A program made the position numbers and the translations under genes. Below the pieces are notes generated by a model that was not told the origin of the DNA, searched no databases, and was given only the letters and a program-made list of their open reading frames with translations. From an uncultured Alphaproteobacteria bacterium (GTDB lineage: Bacteria > Pseudomonadota > Alphaproteobacteria > Rickettsiales > UBA1997): a DNA stretch of 57,974 nt. Each line of letters starts with the position of its first letter. The first letter of the stretch is position 1. This document shows positions 1 through 9,951 of the stretch, piece after piece. The DNA lies in assembly GCA_903937405.1 (NCBI GenBank), contig CAIZZE010000030.1, positions 1 to 57,974 on the forward strand, read 5' to 3'.

Positions 1-299
1 AAGCATTAGAGGAAGCAAAATCTAATACTTCTAAATGGGCAGAAGAGATCAGTAAAACGCTCGCTGATAATAAAGAAGAGATCCTTAAACTGAAAAAAGT
101 ATCAGATGGAGCAAAATCTAGTGATCCTGCTCTCAGTCAAGAGATCATTAAATTGCAAAAAGAACTGCAAGAAGCATTAGAGGAAGCAAAATCTAATACT
201 TCTAAATGGGCAGAAGAGATCAGTAAAACGCTCGCTGATAATAAAGAAGAGATCCTTAAACTGAAAAAAGTATCAGATGGAGCAAAATCTAGTGATCCT
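1..299 (+). repeat. In-frame 171-bp tandem repeat (57 codons)
   Basis: Bases 1-128 are identical to 172-299, a period of 171 bp that keeps the reading frame. The second copy diverges at base 300, where the unique region begins. The array runs off the left edge, so copy number is unknown. Perfect identity suggests recent expansion or homogenisation. Confidence 0.93.
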
Positions 300-2849
300 A
301 CTCAAAGCCAATGGAAAACAGATGGCACAAGAGATGTAACTTATCAATATCTTGTGGATAATAATTATGTGAGAAATGGTAAAAATCATTATTTGATTCC
401 TGAAATTAGGGGTCGCGGACTTGAAGCTGTAACTCAGTATGCTACGGGTCTTCCAGTTTTTAATTATAAAGATTTAAACGAGTTTTCTCAAGATGCAGCC
501 GAAGCTGGTAAAGAAGAATGGAATAAGAAGGACAATCGTTTATTATCCTCAATTGCCTGTATTGGTGAGGGAGAAGATAAGAGATATTGTGTTGTAACTT
601 CTTCAGTAAGAGGTGTTACAAAAACTTTTATTTCTCAAACAGAGTTTAATAAAATTACGAGTGAGGCTACTTTATTCTATGAGGCTTGTCTTGAATCTGT
701 TATAAAAACTAGTGCATTGGATGAAACTTTAGGGGTTTTGAATGCGGCTAAGGAGCGTTATAATAAAGATTCTCAGGGTACACTAAGTATAATTAAAAGT
801 ATAGATGATGAAATTGATGCTATAAAAGTTCGCAAGGCTTATATGAGCGATTTAATGACGAAGTCTGAATATTCTGAGGATAGTAGGGAGGATAGTAGGC
901 TTGCTTACTTACATTTATACAACAACTTAGATATTAAGATTCCGGAAGAAATTAAATTTAATGAAGACGAAACAAGTAAATTCGAAACTGCAAAATCTAA
1001 AACAGTTGTTGATGATAATTCTTATAATGCAGCTTTAGAAACTTTTTTAAAAACTAATGCAGCTTGTTGTATTCTTGATACCCTTGAAGTAGCAAAAAAA
1101 AGGCTTGAAGAAGAAGCAGCAGGTTTATTAAAACAAAGCGTTGATCTTGCTGCTGTTGCACTTAAAGAATCGGCAATTAAGGAAATAAAAGAATATATCA
1201 AATATTTTGAAAAAGAAAAGCCACTTACTACAGCAACATTTCCAGAACAACAACAATGGTATGAAAATGTAGTTGGAGGTTTAATGAATATGGAGAACAC
1301 AACCCTAGATTTGTTAAATGAAGATGAATATGGAAGAATTAAAAAAATTTTGGATCAAGTTATCAATGCAGAAGACAAAGAAAAAGAGGTTGCAGAGAAA
1401 TTAATTGCAGTAGGCGTTGACGAAATTAATTGGGCTAAAAAGTTATTCGACGAAGAATTCGGTATCAAGACACTCAATCGACAAGAGAAGTTAGAAAAAG
1501 CTTCAGAGAAAGAAAAACAAGCAGCCAGACATTTAGCATCATGCAGCTATTCTCATAAAATGGCTAAGACGGTTGAGAGATCGATTGAAAATGAGGTGAT
1601 TAATGGTCTTGATACTTTTGAAGTAAAAAGCATTGCAGAAGATTTTGCCAATGCACATGTTTATGAAGGTGAAGATAAAGAAGCATATGCAAAAGATGTT
1701 CGCAAACTTTTAAAAGCTCCATTACCACATGCCAATTTAAACGGGGTTGGATTTCACAGGCCTAGAGGAACCAGCATTGTATCGGTAGCTTTTAATTACA
1801 GCGAAGTTGGACATGAGGGTGAGTTAACGGGTAATACAGAAGCTTATCCGTATATTGACGGGAGTTATCATTGCTATATCGGATGTCGGGTTTGTAAAAA
1901 AGATGGAATGAAGATGACGGTTTGGGAAGATGGTAAGGCGGTTGCCGACAAAGAGTACAAAAGAGGTGATACAGTAATTGATCAAAACACAATTTCTTTT
2001 CTTGATCCAAAAACGCAAAAATATACTCCTGTTGAGGCTTCTCCAGCTTCATTAAAGGCTCATTTGGAGTCAATGAAAGAAAGTGGTAATCCTTATCCTG
2101 GAAGTGTTGAAAGCATTATGGCTCAATATAAAAAAATGCAGATTAAAGTCACATCGCAAGTTAATAATGCTACTGCAAAAGAGCCTGATATTGAACGCAA
2201 AGTATCAATAATGCATAAAGGAGAGACGCTTTCTTATAATGCCGATGATCCTCAAACCACAATTGGTAAGAAAAAAGTAGTGACAGAAGCGTGGATAATT
2301 AATAAAGAGGGTGAGTTAGAGCAGGTTAATGATAATTCTTTTGGTAAGATTGAAGAGGGGCAACCGCAATTCGTTAAAATGAATGAAATTTTATTACCGG
2401 ATGGCGCCTCTATTTCTCTATATGTAAAACTTTCAAATAATAATGGAGAAGTGATTTGCGAATCCGAGCCTTGTGTTGAATGTAAGGATCCTGATGGTGG
2501 AAAAAAGAAATTTACGGAATTAACTTCCGATAACATAAAAGATCTAATTAAAAAAAGAGCTAGTCATATGGATGAAGATGATATAGAAGAGGAAGCTGCA
2601 AAATTATTTAATCGTGCTGTAAATGATTGTAAAAATACAAAACTTATATTGCCTTTAGCTAATGATAGTAATGAAAACTATAAAATCTATACTCCAACCG
2701 ATGTTGTTGGTGCAGGAAGAGGGGACACTGATAATAAGCCTTGTTCTACTTTATTTGGAGGAAGACCAAAAGCTATTAAATTGGGAGATGTTAACAAGTT
2801 AGCGACCGTTCCTGAAGTTGGGATTGTAAAAAGAGTAATTGGTATATAA
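3..2849 (+). CDS. Large charged coiled-coil/repeat protein, 5'-truncated by window edge
   Basis: The frame is open from base 3, so this is the C-terminal ~949 residues of a longer protein. The TTG at 153 lies inside a repeat and is not a real start. The first ~100 residues are a 57-residue repeat unit rich in Glu, Lys and Ala, expected to be helical or coiled coil. A long, mostly helical, charged region follows, then more beta-like segments (a Cys-containing stretch around GCRVCKK, and ESEPCVECKDP near the C-terminus). No membrane segment or known domain was recognised. It ends 9 bp before mnmG. A surface-exposed or effector-like role is possible but is only inferred from size and repeats. 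I do not recognise the family. Confidence 0.75.
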   Translation, partial: ALEEAKSNTSKWAEEISKTLADNKEEILKLKKVSDGAKSSDPALSQEIIKLQKELQEALEEAKSNTSKWAEEISKTLADNKEEILKLKKVSDGAKSSDPTQSQWKTDGTRDVTYQYLVDNNYVRNGKNHYLIPEIRGRGLEAVTQYATGLPVFNYKDLNEFSQDAAEAGKEEWNKKDNRLLSSIACIGEGEDKRYCVVTSSVRGVTKTFISQTEFNKITSEATLFYEACLESVIKTSALDETLGVLNAAKERYNKDSQGTLSIIKSIDDEIDAIKVRKAYMSDLMTKSEYSEDSREDSRLAYLHLYNNLDIKIPEEIKFNEDETSKFETAKSKTVVDDNSYNAALETFLKTNAACCILDTLEVAKKRLEEEAAGLLKQSVDLAAVALKESAIKEIKEYIKYFEKEKPLTTATFPEQQQWYENVVGGLMNMENTTLDLLNEDEYGRIKKILDQVINAEDKEKEVAEKLIAVGVDEINWAKKLFDEEFGIKTLNRQEKLEKASEKEKQAARHLASCSYSHKMAKTVERSIENEVINGLDTFEVKSIAEDFANAHVYEGEDKEAYAKDVRKLLKAPLPHANLNGVGFHRPRGTSIVSVAFNYSEVGHEGELTGNTEAYPYIDGSYHCYIGCRVCKKDGMKMTVWEDGKAVADKEYKRGDTVIDQNTISFLDPKTQKYTPVEASPASLKAHLESMKESGNPYPGSVESIMAQYKKMQIKVTSQVNNATAKEPDIERKVSIMHKGETLSYNADDPQTTIGKKKVVTEAWIINKEGELEQVNDNSFGKIEEGQPQFVKMNEILLPDGASISLYVKLSNNNGEVICESEPCVECKDPDGGKKKFTELTSDNIKDLIKKRASHMDEDDIEEEAAKLFNRAVNDCKNTKLILPLANDSNENYKIYTPTDVVGAGRGDTDNKPCSTLFGGRPKAIKLGDVNKLATVPEVGIVKRVIGI

Positions 2850-2858
2850 TCTAATCCA

Positions 2859-4733
2859 ATGTTTTCCACTAAAAATCCCAATCCAAAATTTGATGTAATC
2901 GTAATCGGTGCCGGTCATGCCGGCATCGAGGCGGCTTGTGCTGCGGCGAGGATGGGGAGTTCGACACTTTTAATTACGAAGAAGGTAGAAAATTTAGGTG
3001 AGATGTCTTGTAACCCTGCAATTGGCGGAGTTGCGAAGGGAACGATTGTAAAAGAGGTTGATGCGCTTGATGGTGTAATGGCAAAAGCAATCGATATGGC
3101 GGGAATTCATTTTCGGATTTTAAATGCTTCTAAAGGTCCAGCGGTTCATTCACCGCGTGCGCAGGCTGATCGCGAGCTTTATAAAAAAGCGGTAAATAAA
3201 ATTTTAGAAAATTACGAAAACCTCGAAATTGCTTTTGCTTCAGTTGAAGATATTGAGATTAAAGATGGACGCCTTTGTGGCGTGGCTTTGGATGATGGTC
3301 AAAAAATTTCTGCGCCTTCAGTTATTTTAACAACCGGAACTTTTTTGCGTGGCGTAATTCATATCGGAGATCAACAAACTCCAGCTGGTCGTGTTGGAGA
3401 AACGCCATCTTACGGAATTTCCAAAACTTTAGAAACTCATAATTTTATGCTGGCGCGCCTTAAAACCGGAACACCGCCGCGCATTGATAAAAATTCGATT
3501 AATTTTGTCGGTTTGGAAGAGCAGCCTGGTGACACTCCGCCGCAGCCTTTTTCTTATATGAATAATGAAATCAAGGTGCCACAGATTCATTGTTACATAA
3601 CTTACACCAACCAAAAAACTCACGAAGTTATAAAAAATAATCTTCATAAATCTGCAATGTATGGCGGATATATTGAAGGAGTTGGTCCGCGTTATTGTCC
3701 ATCGATTGAAGATAAAATTCATCGTTTTTTTGACAAAGAGCGTCATCAGATTTTCTTAGAGCCAGAAGGTTTAAACAGCGATCTTATTTATCCAAATGGC
3801 ATTTCAACTTCACTGCCGCTTGATGTTCAAATTGAGTTTTTAAAAACAATTCCTGGTTTAGAAAATTGCCGCGTTACGCAAGCCGGTTACGCGATCGAAT
3901 ATGATTTTGTTGATCCGCGCGAACTTTTACCAACTCTTGAAACCAAAAAAATTCGCGGCCTATTTTTTGCCGGACAAATTAATGGAACTACAGGCTATGA
4001 AGAAGCTGCAGGGCAGGGAATTGTTGCTGGAATTAACGCTGCTTTAGTTGCAAGCGGCTCGAAAGAAGAATTTATTTTAAACCGCGCTTCTAGCTATATC
4101 GGCGTGATGATTGATGATTTGACAACACTTGGAACTAATGAACCTTATCGCATGTTAACTTCGCGCGCCGAATATCGTTTAAGCATTCGTGCTGACAATG
4201 CTGATATGCGTTTAACCGAAATGGGAATAAAAATCGGCGTTGTAAAAAGTGAGCGCGAAAAGTTTTTTTACGAAAAAAAATTAGCAATCGAAGAAAAAAC
4301 TACTTTGCTTGAAGGTTTAAAAATTTCTCCCACTAAAATTACGGAATATGGAATTCCGATGAAACAAGATGGCGTGGTGCGAAATGCAATGCAGCTTTTG
4401 GCTTTTCCGGAAATTAATTTTGAAGCGCTTGAAAAAATCTGGCCGGAAGAAATTTCTCAAATTGATGCAAAAATAAAAAATCAAATTTCCATCAATGCGC
4501 TATATAGTTCTTATCTGAAGCGCCAAGAACAAGACTTGGCAATTTTTCGCCAAGATGAGAATATGAAAATTCCACTTGATCTTGACTATAACAATATTCA
4601 AAGTCTGTCGCTTGAAGTGCGTGAGAAATTAAAAAAATTTCGTCCGGTGACTATTGCCGCAGCCTTCAAAATACAGGGAATAACGCCTGCTTCAATAATG
4701 GCAGTGATGGTTTACATCAAGAATAAATTTTAA
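2859..4733 (+). CDS. mnmG: tRNA uridine-5-carboxymethylaminomethyl modification enzyme MnmG
   Basis: FAD-dependent partner of MnmE that installs the (carboxymethyl)aminomethyl group on wobble U34 of certain tRNAs, in the cytoplasm. At 624 aa it has the usual family length. The N-terminal dinucleotide-binding motif GAGHAG is at residues 17-22, followed by the signatures [13 protein letters not shown] and KTGTPPRID. The second conserved cysteine lies in [12 protein letters not shown]. The C-terminal helical domain ends with the typical [18 protein letters not shown]. The start is ATG, 9 bp after the preceding stop. mnmE, rsmG and parAB, frequent neighbours in other bacteria, are absent here. 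Function assigned from family conservation. Confidence 0.97.
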   Translation: MFSTKNPNPKFDVIVIGAGHAGIEAACAAARMGSSTLLITKKVENLGEMSCNPAIGGVAKGTIVKEVDALDGVMAKAIDMAGIHFRILNASKGPAVHSPRAQADRELYKKAVNKILENYENLEIAFASVEDIEIKDGRLCGVALDDGQKISAPSVILTTGTFLRGVIHIGDQQTPAGRVGETPSYGISKTLETHNFMLARLKTGTPPRIDKNSINFVGLEEQPGDTPPQPFSYMNNEIKVPQIHCYITYTNQKTHEVIKNNLHKSAMYGGYIEGVGPRYCPSIEDKIHRFFDKERHQIFLEPEGLNSDLIYPNGISTSLPLDVQIEFLKTIPGLENCRVTQAGYAIEYDFVDPRELLPTLETKKIRGLFFAGQINGTTGYEEAAGQGIVAGINAALVASGSKEEFILNRASSYIGVMIDDLTTLGTNEPYRMLTSRAEYRLSIRADNADMRLTEMGIKIGVVKSEREKFFYEKKLAIEEKTTLLEGLKISPTKITEYGIPMKQDGVVRNAMQLLAFPEINFEALEKIWPEEISQIDAKIKNQISINALYSSYLKRQEQDLAIFRQDENMKIPLDLDYNNIQSLSLEVREKLKKFRPVTIAAAFKIQGITPASIMAVMVYIKNKF

Positions 4734-4748
4734 AAAAAATCAAAGGCA

Positions 4749-5630
4749 ATGTTAAATAATTTTATTCGCTTCTTATCGAGAAATTTTGTAGTTTTTTTTG
4801 CAGTAATTTCGTTGCAAATAATCTCTGGAGTAGCTTCTGCGGAAAGTTATGTTTCGACAAATGATGTAGTTAAAGAAATAGAAAAAACCCTGCTTTTTGA
4901 TCAAGGATCGCGTGAAGAAATTAATGCTTTTGCTGCGAAAAAAAAGAAGCCAAGAAAAAGTGATTATACAATTAAAGCTGGCGTAACTGATGAGAAAAAC
5001 GATGGCCCAAGCGACATGGATATAACAGTTACTGATTCAAAAGCACTTAATCTTGATGTTAAAGAAAAAGAAAAACTGGCTTATAATGCTGCATTAACAG
5101 GGCAATATGAAGCTGCAATTGAGCTTTATAAACAGGTTTTAAAAGCTGAACCTGACAATTCTTACGATAAATTTTCACTGGCAGTTGTTTATCAAAGAAT
5201 CGGACAATTCCGCCAAGCTAAAACTTTATATTATCAATTATTAAAAACTAATCCAACAAATCAGGAAGAAATAATCGGAAATCTTTTGTCAGTTTTAGTT
5301 GAAGAATCTCCAAGAGATGCTGTTTATTTGCTTTCGCGCTTAACAGTTCAAAATCCTGGGTCAGCCTATATTTTTGCACAAGCTGCAGTTGCTTATGACA
5401 GAATTAAAAATTATGACCAGGCGATAATTTTGTTGCAAAAAGCTATCTCAATTGATCCGAATAATGCTGATTACCAATATAATCTGGCGGTGATTTATGA
5501 CAAAACTTCTCAATTCCAAAAAGCTTTAGACATGTATGCAAATGTTGAGCAAAACTATACTGACGACAACTCATCAGTTCCAATTGAACAAGTTCGCAAT
5601 AGAGAGGCCGCAATAAGAAGTAAAATTTAA
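4749..5630 (+). CDS. Secreted/periplasmic TPR protein, pilus-associated by context
   Basis: 293 aa. Residues ~12-31 form a hydrophobic signal segment ending in SGVASA, so export to the periplasm or a membrane anchor is likely. After a Lys-rich linker, residues ~105-290 hold several TPR helix pairs (for example YEAAIELYKQVLKAEPDN and YDQAIILLQKAISIDPNNA). TPRs make protein-protein scaffolds. It starts 15 bp after mnmG and lies 37 bp upstream of a pilT-type gene in the same direction, which suggests a PilF/PilW- or Tad-like accessory role. That role is inferred from context only. The exact family is not recognised. Confidence 0.8.
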   Translation: MLNNFIRFLSRNFVVFFAVISLQIISGVASAESYVSTNDVVKEIEKTLLFDQGSREEINAFAAKKKKPRKSDYTIKAGVTDEKNDGPSDMDITVTDSKALNLDVKEKEKLAYNAALTGQYEAAIELYKQVLKAEPDNSYDKFSLAVVYQRIGQFRQAKTLYYQLLKTNPTNQEEIIGNLLSVLVEESPRDAVYLLSRLTVQNPGSAYIFAQAAVAYDRIKNYDQAIILLQKAISIDPNNADYQYNLAVIYDKTSQFQKALDMYANVEQNYTDDNSSVPIEQVRNREAAIRSKI

Positions 5631-5667
5631 GCCGAATCCCAAACCCAAAATTCAATTAACTTTTATC

Positions 5668-6696
5668 ATGATTGAAAAAATTCTTACTTACGCCAAGAAG
5701 CAAGGTTGTTCAGATGTTCACATCACAACTGGATCTTCACCAATGTTGCGTATTGATGGAGAAATGGTGGCAATTCCAAATGCGCCGCAGCTTACAAATG
5801 CACAGGTTCTTGAAATGCTTTATTCGGTGATGAATGAAGTTCAGAAAAAAATGTATGAAGAAAAATGGGAATTAGATTTTTCAATTCAAGCTGGAGCAGA
5901 CCTACGTTTCCGCGTTAATGCTTTTAAAACAATTTACGGTGCTGCTGCGGTTTTTCGTGAAATTCCAAGTGAAATAAGAAGTCTTTCTGCATTACATGCG
6001 CCTGAAATTGTGCGTGGTTTGGCTAATGCTGCCAAAGGATTAATTCTGGTTGTTGGTCCAACTGGTAGTGGAAAATCAACTACTCTTGCAGCTCTGATTG
6101 ATCAAATAAATACAATGCATTCCAGTCACATAATTACGATCGAAGATCCGGTAGAATTTATTCACAAAAATAAAAAATCCTTAATCAACCAACGCGAAGT
6201 TGGAAATAGCACTTTATCATTTGCGAATGCCTTAAAAAGCGCTTTGCGCGAAGATCCAAATGTAATTTTAGTTGGTGAGTTGCGTGACGTAGAAACAATT
6301 CAATTAGCTCTGACTGCTGCCGAAACTGGACATTTGGTTTTGGGAACTCTTCATACTAGCTCATCAGCTCAAACTATAAACCGCATGATCGACGTTTTTC
6401 CATCGGAAGATAAAGCCGTTGTTCGTACCATGCTTTCAACTTCAATCAAAGCTGTAGTTTCGCAGCGTCTTTTAAAGAAAAATGGTGGTGGTCGAGTAGC
6501 AGCTTACGAAGTAATGATTGCCAATTCTTCAATTCGTAACCTGATTCGCGAAGATAAAATTCCGCAAATTAACTCAATCATTGAGCTCGGCAAAAAAAAC
6601 GGCATGTGCCTGATGAAAGATTCTATAACAGATTTATTGACCAAAGGTATTATCTCGCAAGAAACCGCGGATGAAGCTTTGCTGGTTAACGAATAA
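5668..6696 (+). CDS. pilT: PilT-type twitching/retraction ATPase
   Basis: 342 aa, the typical PilT length. The Walker A motif GPTGSGKST is at residues 130-138. The Asp box is IEDPVEFIH, the Walker B region LVGELRDVETIQLALTAAE, and the His box TGHLVLGTLHTSS. The PilT-specific C-terminal signature SIRNLIREDKIPQI is present, which separates it from PilB and VirB11 ATPases. PilT hexamers power pilus retraction at the cytoplasmic side of the inner membrane. Its upstream neighbour is a secreted TPR protein. A PilM/N/O/P-like operon lies far away at 44.3-47.3 kb. No pilin, PilB, PilC or PilQ gene is visible in the window. Confidence 0.93.
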   Translation: MIEKILTYAKKQGCSDVHITTGSSPMLRIDGEMVAIPNAPQLTNAQVLEMLYSVMNEVQKKMYEEKWELDFSIQAGADLRFRVNAFKTIYGAAAVFREIPSEIRSLSALHAPEIVRGLANAAKGLILVVGPTGSGKSTTLAALIDQINTMHSSHIITIEDPVEFIHKNKKSLINQREVGNSTLSFANALKSALREDPNVILVGELRDVETIQLALTAAETGHLVLGTLHTSSSAQTINRMIDVFPSEDKAVVRTMLSTSIKAVVSQRLLKKNGGGRVAAYEVMIANSSIRNLIREDKIPQINSIIELGKKNGMCLMKDSITDLLTKGIISQETADEALLVNE

Positions 6697-6723
6697 TAAA
6701 ATCAATATGAGGAAGTTTAAGTA

Positions 6724-8121
6724 ATGAGATCAATTTTTAGAAGAAAATCTATCGAGAGTGCGCTTGAAGGAGCGAGTAAAAATTCATTAAAGAAAACTCT
6801 GGGAGCATTTGATTTAATTTTGCTTGGAATTGGTTGCACAATCGGAACTGGAATTTTTGTTTTAACCGGTATCGCCGCCGCTGAATATGCTGGTCCTGCC
6901 ATTTCAATTTCTTATGCACTTGCAGGTTTGGCCTGTATGTTTGCAGGTTTAGCTTACACCGAACTGGCTGCAATGGTTCCGGTCGCCGGAAGTGCCTATA
7001 CTTATTCTTATATAATTCTTGGTGAATTTATCGCTTGGTTAGTTGCTTGGGGATTAATTCTAGAATATACAGTTGCTGCTTCCACGGTTGCCGCTGGTTG
7101 GTCAGGATATTTTGTCGGTATTTTAAATGCCGGTGGAATTCACTTGCCAGAATATTTGATAAAAGTTCCATCGGAAGGCGGAATGATAAATCTTCCCGCG
7201 ATTTGTATTTCCTTATTCATTGGCTGTTTATTGATTCGCGGAACTAAAGAAAGCATTGTGGTAAATCGCATTTTAGTTGGCATTAAGCTGGGCGTGATTT
7301 TTTTGTTTTTGGCGATTGCCGCTCCTCATATTAAAATGGAAAATTATGCTAATTTTTTCCCATTTGGCTGGCATGGCGTTAGTATTGGTGCTGCCACAAT
7401 ATTTTTTGCCTATCTTGGTTTTGATGCAGTCGCAACAACGGCGGAAGAATGTAAAAATCCCAATCGTGATTTACCAATCGGTATAATTGGAGGCCTTTTA
7501 ATTTGTGCCTTGCTTTATGTTGCAGTTTCTTTGGTTTTAACCGGTATTGTAAATTTCAGTGAATTAAACAATGCCGAACCAATGGCTTACGCGCTTCGCG
7601 TTAATGGCAGCAATATTGGTTCAGCTTTAGTTGGAACTGGAGCAGTTACCGGAATGGTTGCAGTGCTTCTAGTTTTGATGTATGGTCAATCTCGTATTTT
7701 CTTCGTGATGGCCCGCGATGGTTTAATTCCGGCGGCTTTTGGTAAGCTTCATAAAAAATTTGGAACTCCATATTTAGGCTGTATTTTCTTAACTTTAGCC
7801 GTGGCTATAATTTCAGGATTTACGCCAATTCAAACCATGGGACAAATGAGTAGCCTTGGAACTTTGTTCGCCTTTACTGTAGTTTCAGTAGGAGTTTTGG
7901 TTATGCGTGTAAGAAAACCAAACGTTGAAAGACCTTTTAAATGTCCAGCAGTTTTCATCGTAGCACCACTTGCAATTTTGAGCTGTGGTTACTTAATGTA
8001 TAACTTACTTTTAAAAACAGGGAAACCTTTCTTGATCTGGTTCTTAATCAGTATTTTGGTTTATTTCTGCTATAGTTACAAAAAAAGTCCTCTCAATAAA
8101 GTATCGTCAGACAAGCAATAA
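6724..8121 (+). CDS. APC-family amino acid permease (YfnA/CAT-like), copy 1
   Basis: 465 aa integral membrane protein with about 12 hydrophobic segments. The N-terminal block LGIGCTIGTGIFVLTG and the central FFAYLGFDAVATTAEECKNP match the cationic-amino-acid-transporter branch of the APC superfamily, as in Bacillus YfnA. It probably imports amino acids by proton symport or exchange; the substrate cannot be read from the sequence. The start is ATG with GAGGAAG about 10 bases upstream. A close paralogue follows 9 bp downstream, so the two probably share a transcript. Amino-acid import would fit a host-dependent life, which is an inference. Confidence 0.92.
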   Translation: MRSIFRRKSIESALEGASKNSLKKTLGAFDLILLGIGCTIGTGIFVLTGIAAAEYAGPAISISYALAGLACMFAGLAYTELAAMVPVAGSAYTYSYIILGEFIAWLVAWGLILEYTVAASTVAAGWSGYFVGILNAGGIHLPEYLIKVPSEGGMINLPAICISLFIGCLLIRGTKESIVVNRILVGIKLGVIFLFLAIAAPHIKMENYANFFPFGWHGVSIGAATIFFAYLGFDAVATTAEECKNPNRDLPIGIIGGLLICALLYVAVSLVLTGIVNFSELNNAEPMAYALRVNGSNIGSALVGTGAVTGMVAVLLVLMYGQSRIFFVMARDGLIPAAFGKLHKKFGTPYLGCIFLTLAVAIISGFTPIQTMGQMSSLGTLFAFTVVSVGVLVMRVRKPNVERPFKCPAVFIVAPLAILSCGYLMYNLLLKTGKPFLIWFLISILVYFCYSYKKSPLNKVSSDKQ

Positions 8122-8130
8122 TCAAAGCTT

Positions 8131-9507
8131 ATGAATTTAATGCGTAAAAAGAGTATTCACTCGATCTTGGTGAATGCTGAAAAAAATACTTTAAAAAAAA
8201 CGCTTAACGCTTTTGATCTAATCATGATCGGCATTGGCTGTACCATTGGCACCGGAATTTTTGTAGTTACCGGAATTGCTGCTGCAACTTACGCTGGTCC
8301 CGCAATTTCAATTTCATATTTATTGGCAGCATTCGCCTGCGTTTTTGCAGCTTTGGCTTACGCTGAACTAGCTTCAATGGTTCCTGTTTCGGGAAGCGCT
8401 TACACTTATTCTTACGCAATTTTAGGTGAATTTATCGCGTGGCTTGTGGGATGGGGATTAGTTTTAGAATATGCAATTGGCGCTGCAACCGTTGCAGCAG
8501 GCTGGTCGGGCTATGTGGTCGGAATTTTAAAAACCGGCGGAATTATAATCCCCGATTCTTTGGCTTTAGTTCCGGCGCAAGGCGGAATCATTAATTTACC
8601 GGCAATTTTTATTTCATTATTTATCGGCTTTTTATTAGTTCGTGGTACCAAAGAAAGCGTTACTCTAAACCGAATTTTAGTTGCTACAAAACTGGGCGTG
8701 ATTTTTTTATTTTTAATCATCGCAACTCCAATGATTAAAACCGAAAATTGGTCTGATTTTATGCCTTTCGGAATTGGCGGAATTTTCATGGGAGCTGCAA
8801 CAGTTTTTTACGCTTATATCGGTTTTGATGCAGTTGCAACCGCTGCTGAAGAATGTAAAAATCCAAAAAGAGATTTACCAATCGGCATTATCGCATCTCT
8901 TATAATCTGTACCATTCTCTATGTTGCAGTTGCATTGGTTTTAACCGGAATTTCTCCTTACGCCGATTTAAATAACGCCGAACCTTTAGCCCGCGCTTTA
9001 AGATTAAATGGTAGCAATATTGGTTCAGCTCTTGTTGGAACTGGCGCTATTGCTGGCATCACTTCGGTTTTATTGATTTTGATTTATGGCCAATCCCGCA
9101 TTTTCTTCGTAATGTCACGCGATGGCTTAATTCCTTCTCCCTTCAGCAAATTACATAAAAAATATAATACGCCTTATGTCAGCGTAATTATTGTTTCAGT
9201 TGCTGTTGCTGTGATTTCAGGATTATTGCCTCTCAAAGTTTTGAGTCACATGACTAGTCTTGGAACCCTGTTTTCATTTATCGTAGTTTCGATCGGAGTT
9301 TTAGTTTTGCGCATTAAACAACCAAATCTGGTGCGCAATTTTAGATGTCCAGCAGTTTATGTTATGGTTCCGATGTCTGTGCTTTGCTGCGGCTATCTAG
9401 TTTACAACTTGTTGCTTGAAAATGGTTTTTGGTTTTTGCTGTGGTCGATTTTAGGTTTGATCTTTTATTTTGGTTATAGCTATCGCAATAGTCCGCTAAA
9501 TAAATAA
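8131..9507 (+). CDS. APC-family amino acid permease (YfnA/CAT-like), copy 2
   Basis: 458 aa paralogue of the preceding permease, aligning end to end. It has the same N-terminal IGIGCTIGTGIFVVTGIAAA block, the same FYAYIGFDAVATAAEECKNP core and the same YGQSRIFFVMSRDGLIP loop. The ATG at 8131 was chosen; an in-frame ATG at 8140 would give MRKKS, closer to the start of copy 1, and cannot be excluded. The pair is an old tandem duplication, since many positions differ, particularly in the extracellular loops and C-terminus. Different substrate preference is plausible but not shown. Confidence 0.92.
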   Translation: MNLMRKKSIHSILVNAEKNTLKKTLNAFDLIMIGIGCTIGTGIFVVTGIAAATYAGPAISISYLLAAFACVFAALAYAELASMVPVSGSAYTYSYAILGEFIAWLVGWGLVLEYAIGAATVAAGWSGYVVGILKTGGIIIPDSLALVPAQGGIINLPAIFISLFIGFLLVRGTKESVTLNRILVATKLGVIFLFLIIATPMIKTENWSDFMPFGIGGIFMGAATVFYAYIGFDAVATAAEECKNPKRDLPIGIIASLIICTILYVAVALVLTGISPYADLNNAEPLARALRLNGSNIGSALVGTGAIAGITSVLLILIYGQSRIFFVMSRDGLIPSPFSKLHKKYNTPYVSVIIVSVAVAVISGLLPLKVLSHMTSLGTLFSFIVVSIGVLVLRIKQPNLVRNFRCPAVYVMVPMSVLCCGYLVYNLLLENGFWFLLWSILGLIFYFGYSYRNSPLNK

Positions 9508-9516
9508 TTTTGTTTA

Positions 9517-9951
9517 TTACCTAAACTTCTCCACCGCATCGCGTGCCAATTGATCTGCCACTTCATTAAAGCGATTTCCGCTATGTCCTTTTACCCAAAC
9601 CCATTCAATTTTATGGCGTGCTACTTCCGCATCTAAATCTTGCCAAAATTCTATATTTTTTATCGGTTTCTTATCCGCCGTTTTCCAGCCATTTTTTTTC
9701 CAACCAAAAATCCATTTTGTAATGCCATCCATTACATATTTACTGTCGGTATAAACTATTATTTCACTTGGCTTTTTCAATGTCTTAAGCGCTTCTGAAA
9801 CGGCACGCAACTCCATGCGATTATTAGTGCTATTTTTTTCACCACCAGAAATTTTTTTTTCATGTTCTTTATAAAGCAAGACCGCTCCCCATCCACCAGG
9901 ACCAGGATTTCCTGAACAAGCTCCGTCAGTATAAATTTCAATCTTAGACAT
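9517..9951 (-). CDS. rnhA: Ribonuclease HI
   Basis: 144 aa, full family length. It cleaves the RNA strand of RNA-DNA hybrids, for example R-loops and primers. The catalytic acids are visible at family positions: D9 in [13 protein letters not shown]47 in NNRMEL, D69 in VYTDSKY and D133 in NEVADQLA. The mobile His is H123 in VKGHSGN. It overlaps the upstream membrane-protein gene by 8 bp, so it is translated as the last gene of the sdh-proC transcript or from an internal promoter. Confidence 0.96.
   Translation of the reverse strand: MSKIEIYTDGACSGNPGPGGWGAVLLYKEHEKKISGGEKNSTNNRMELRAVSEALKTLKKPSEIIVYTDSKYVMDGITKWIFGWKKNGWKTADKKPIKNIEFWQDLDAEVARHKIEWVWVKGHSGNRFNEVADQLARDAVEKFR

Noticed and set aside
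153-2849. A gene starting at the TTG at 153
   Set aside because: The same frame is open to base 3 and the TTG lies inside a repeat unit, so the gene begins upstream of the window.
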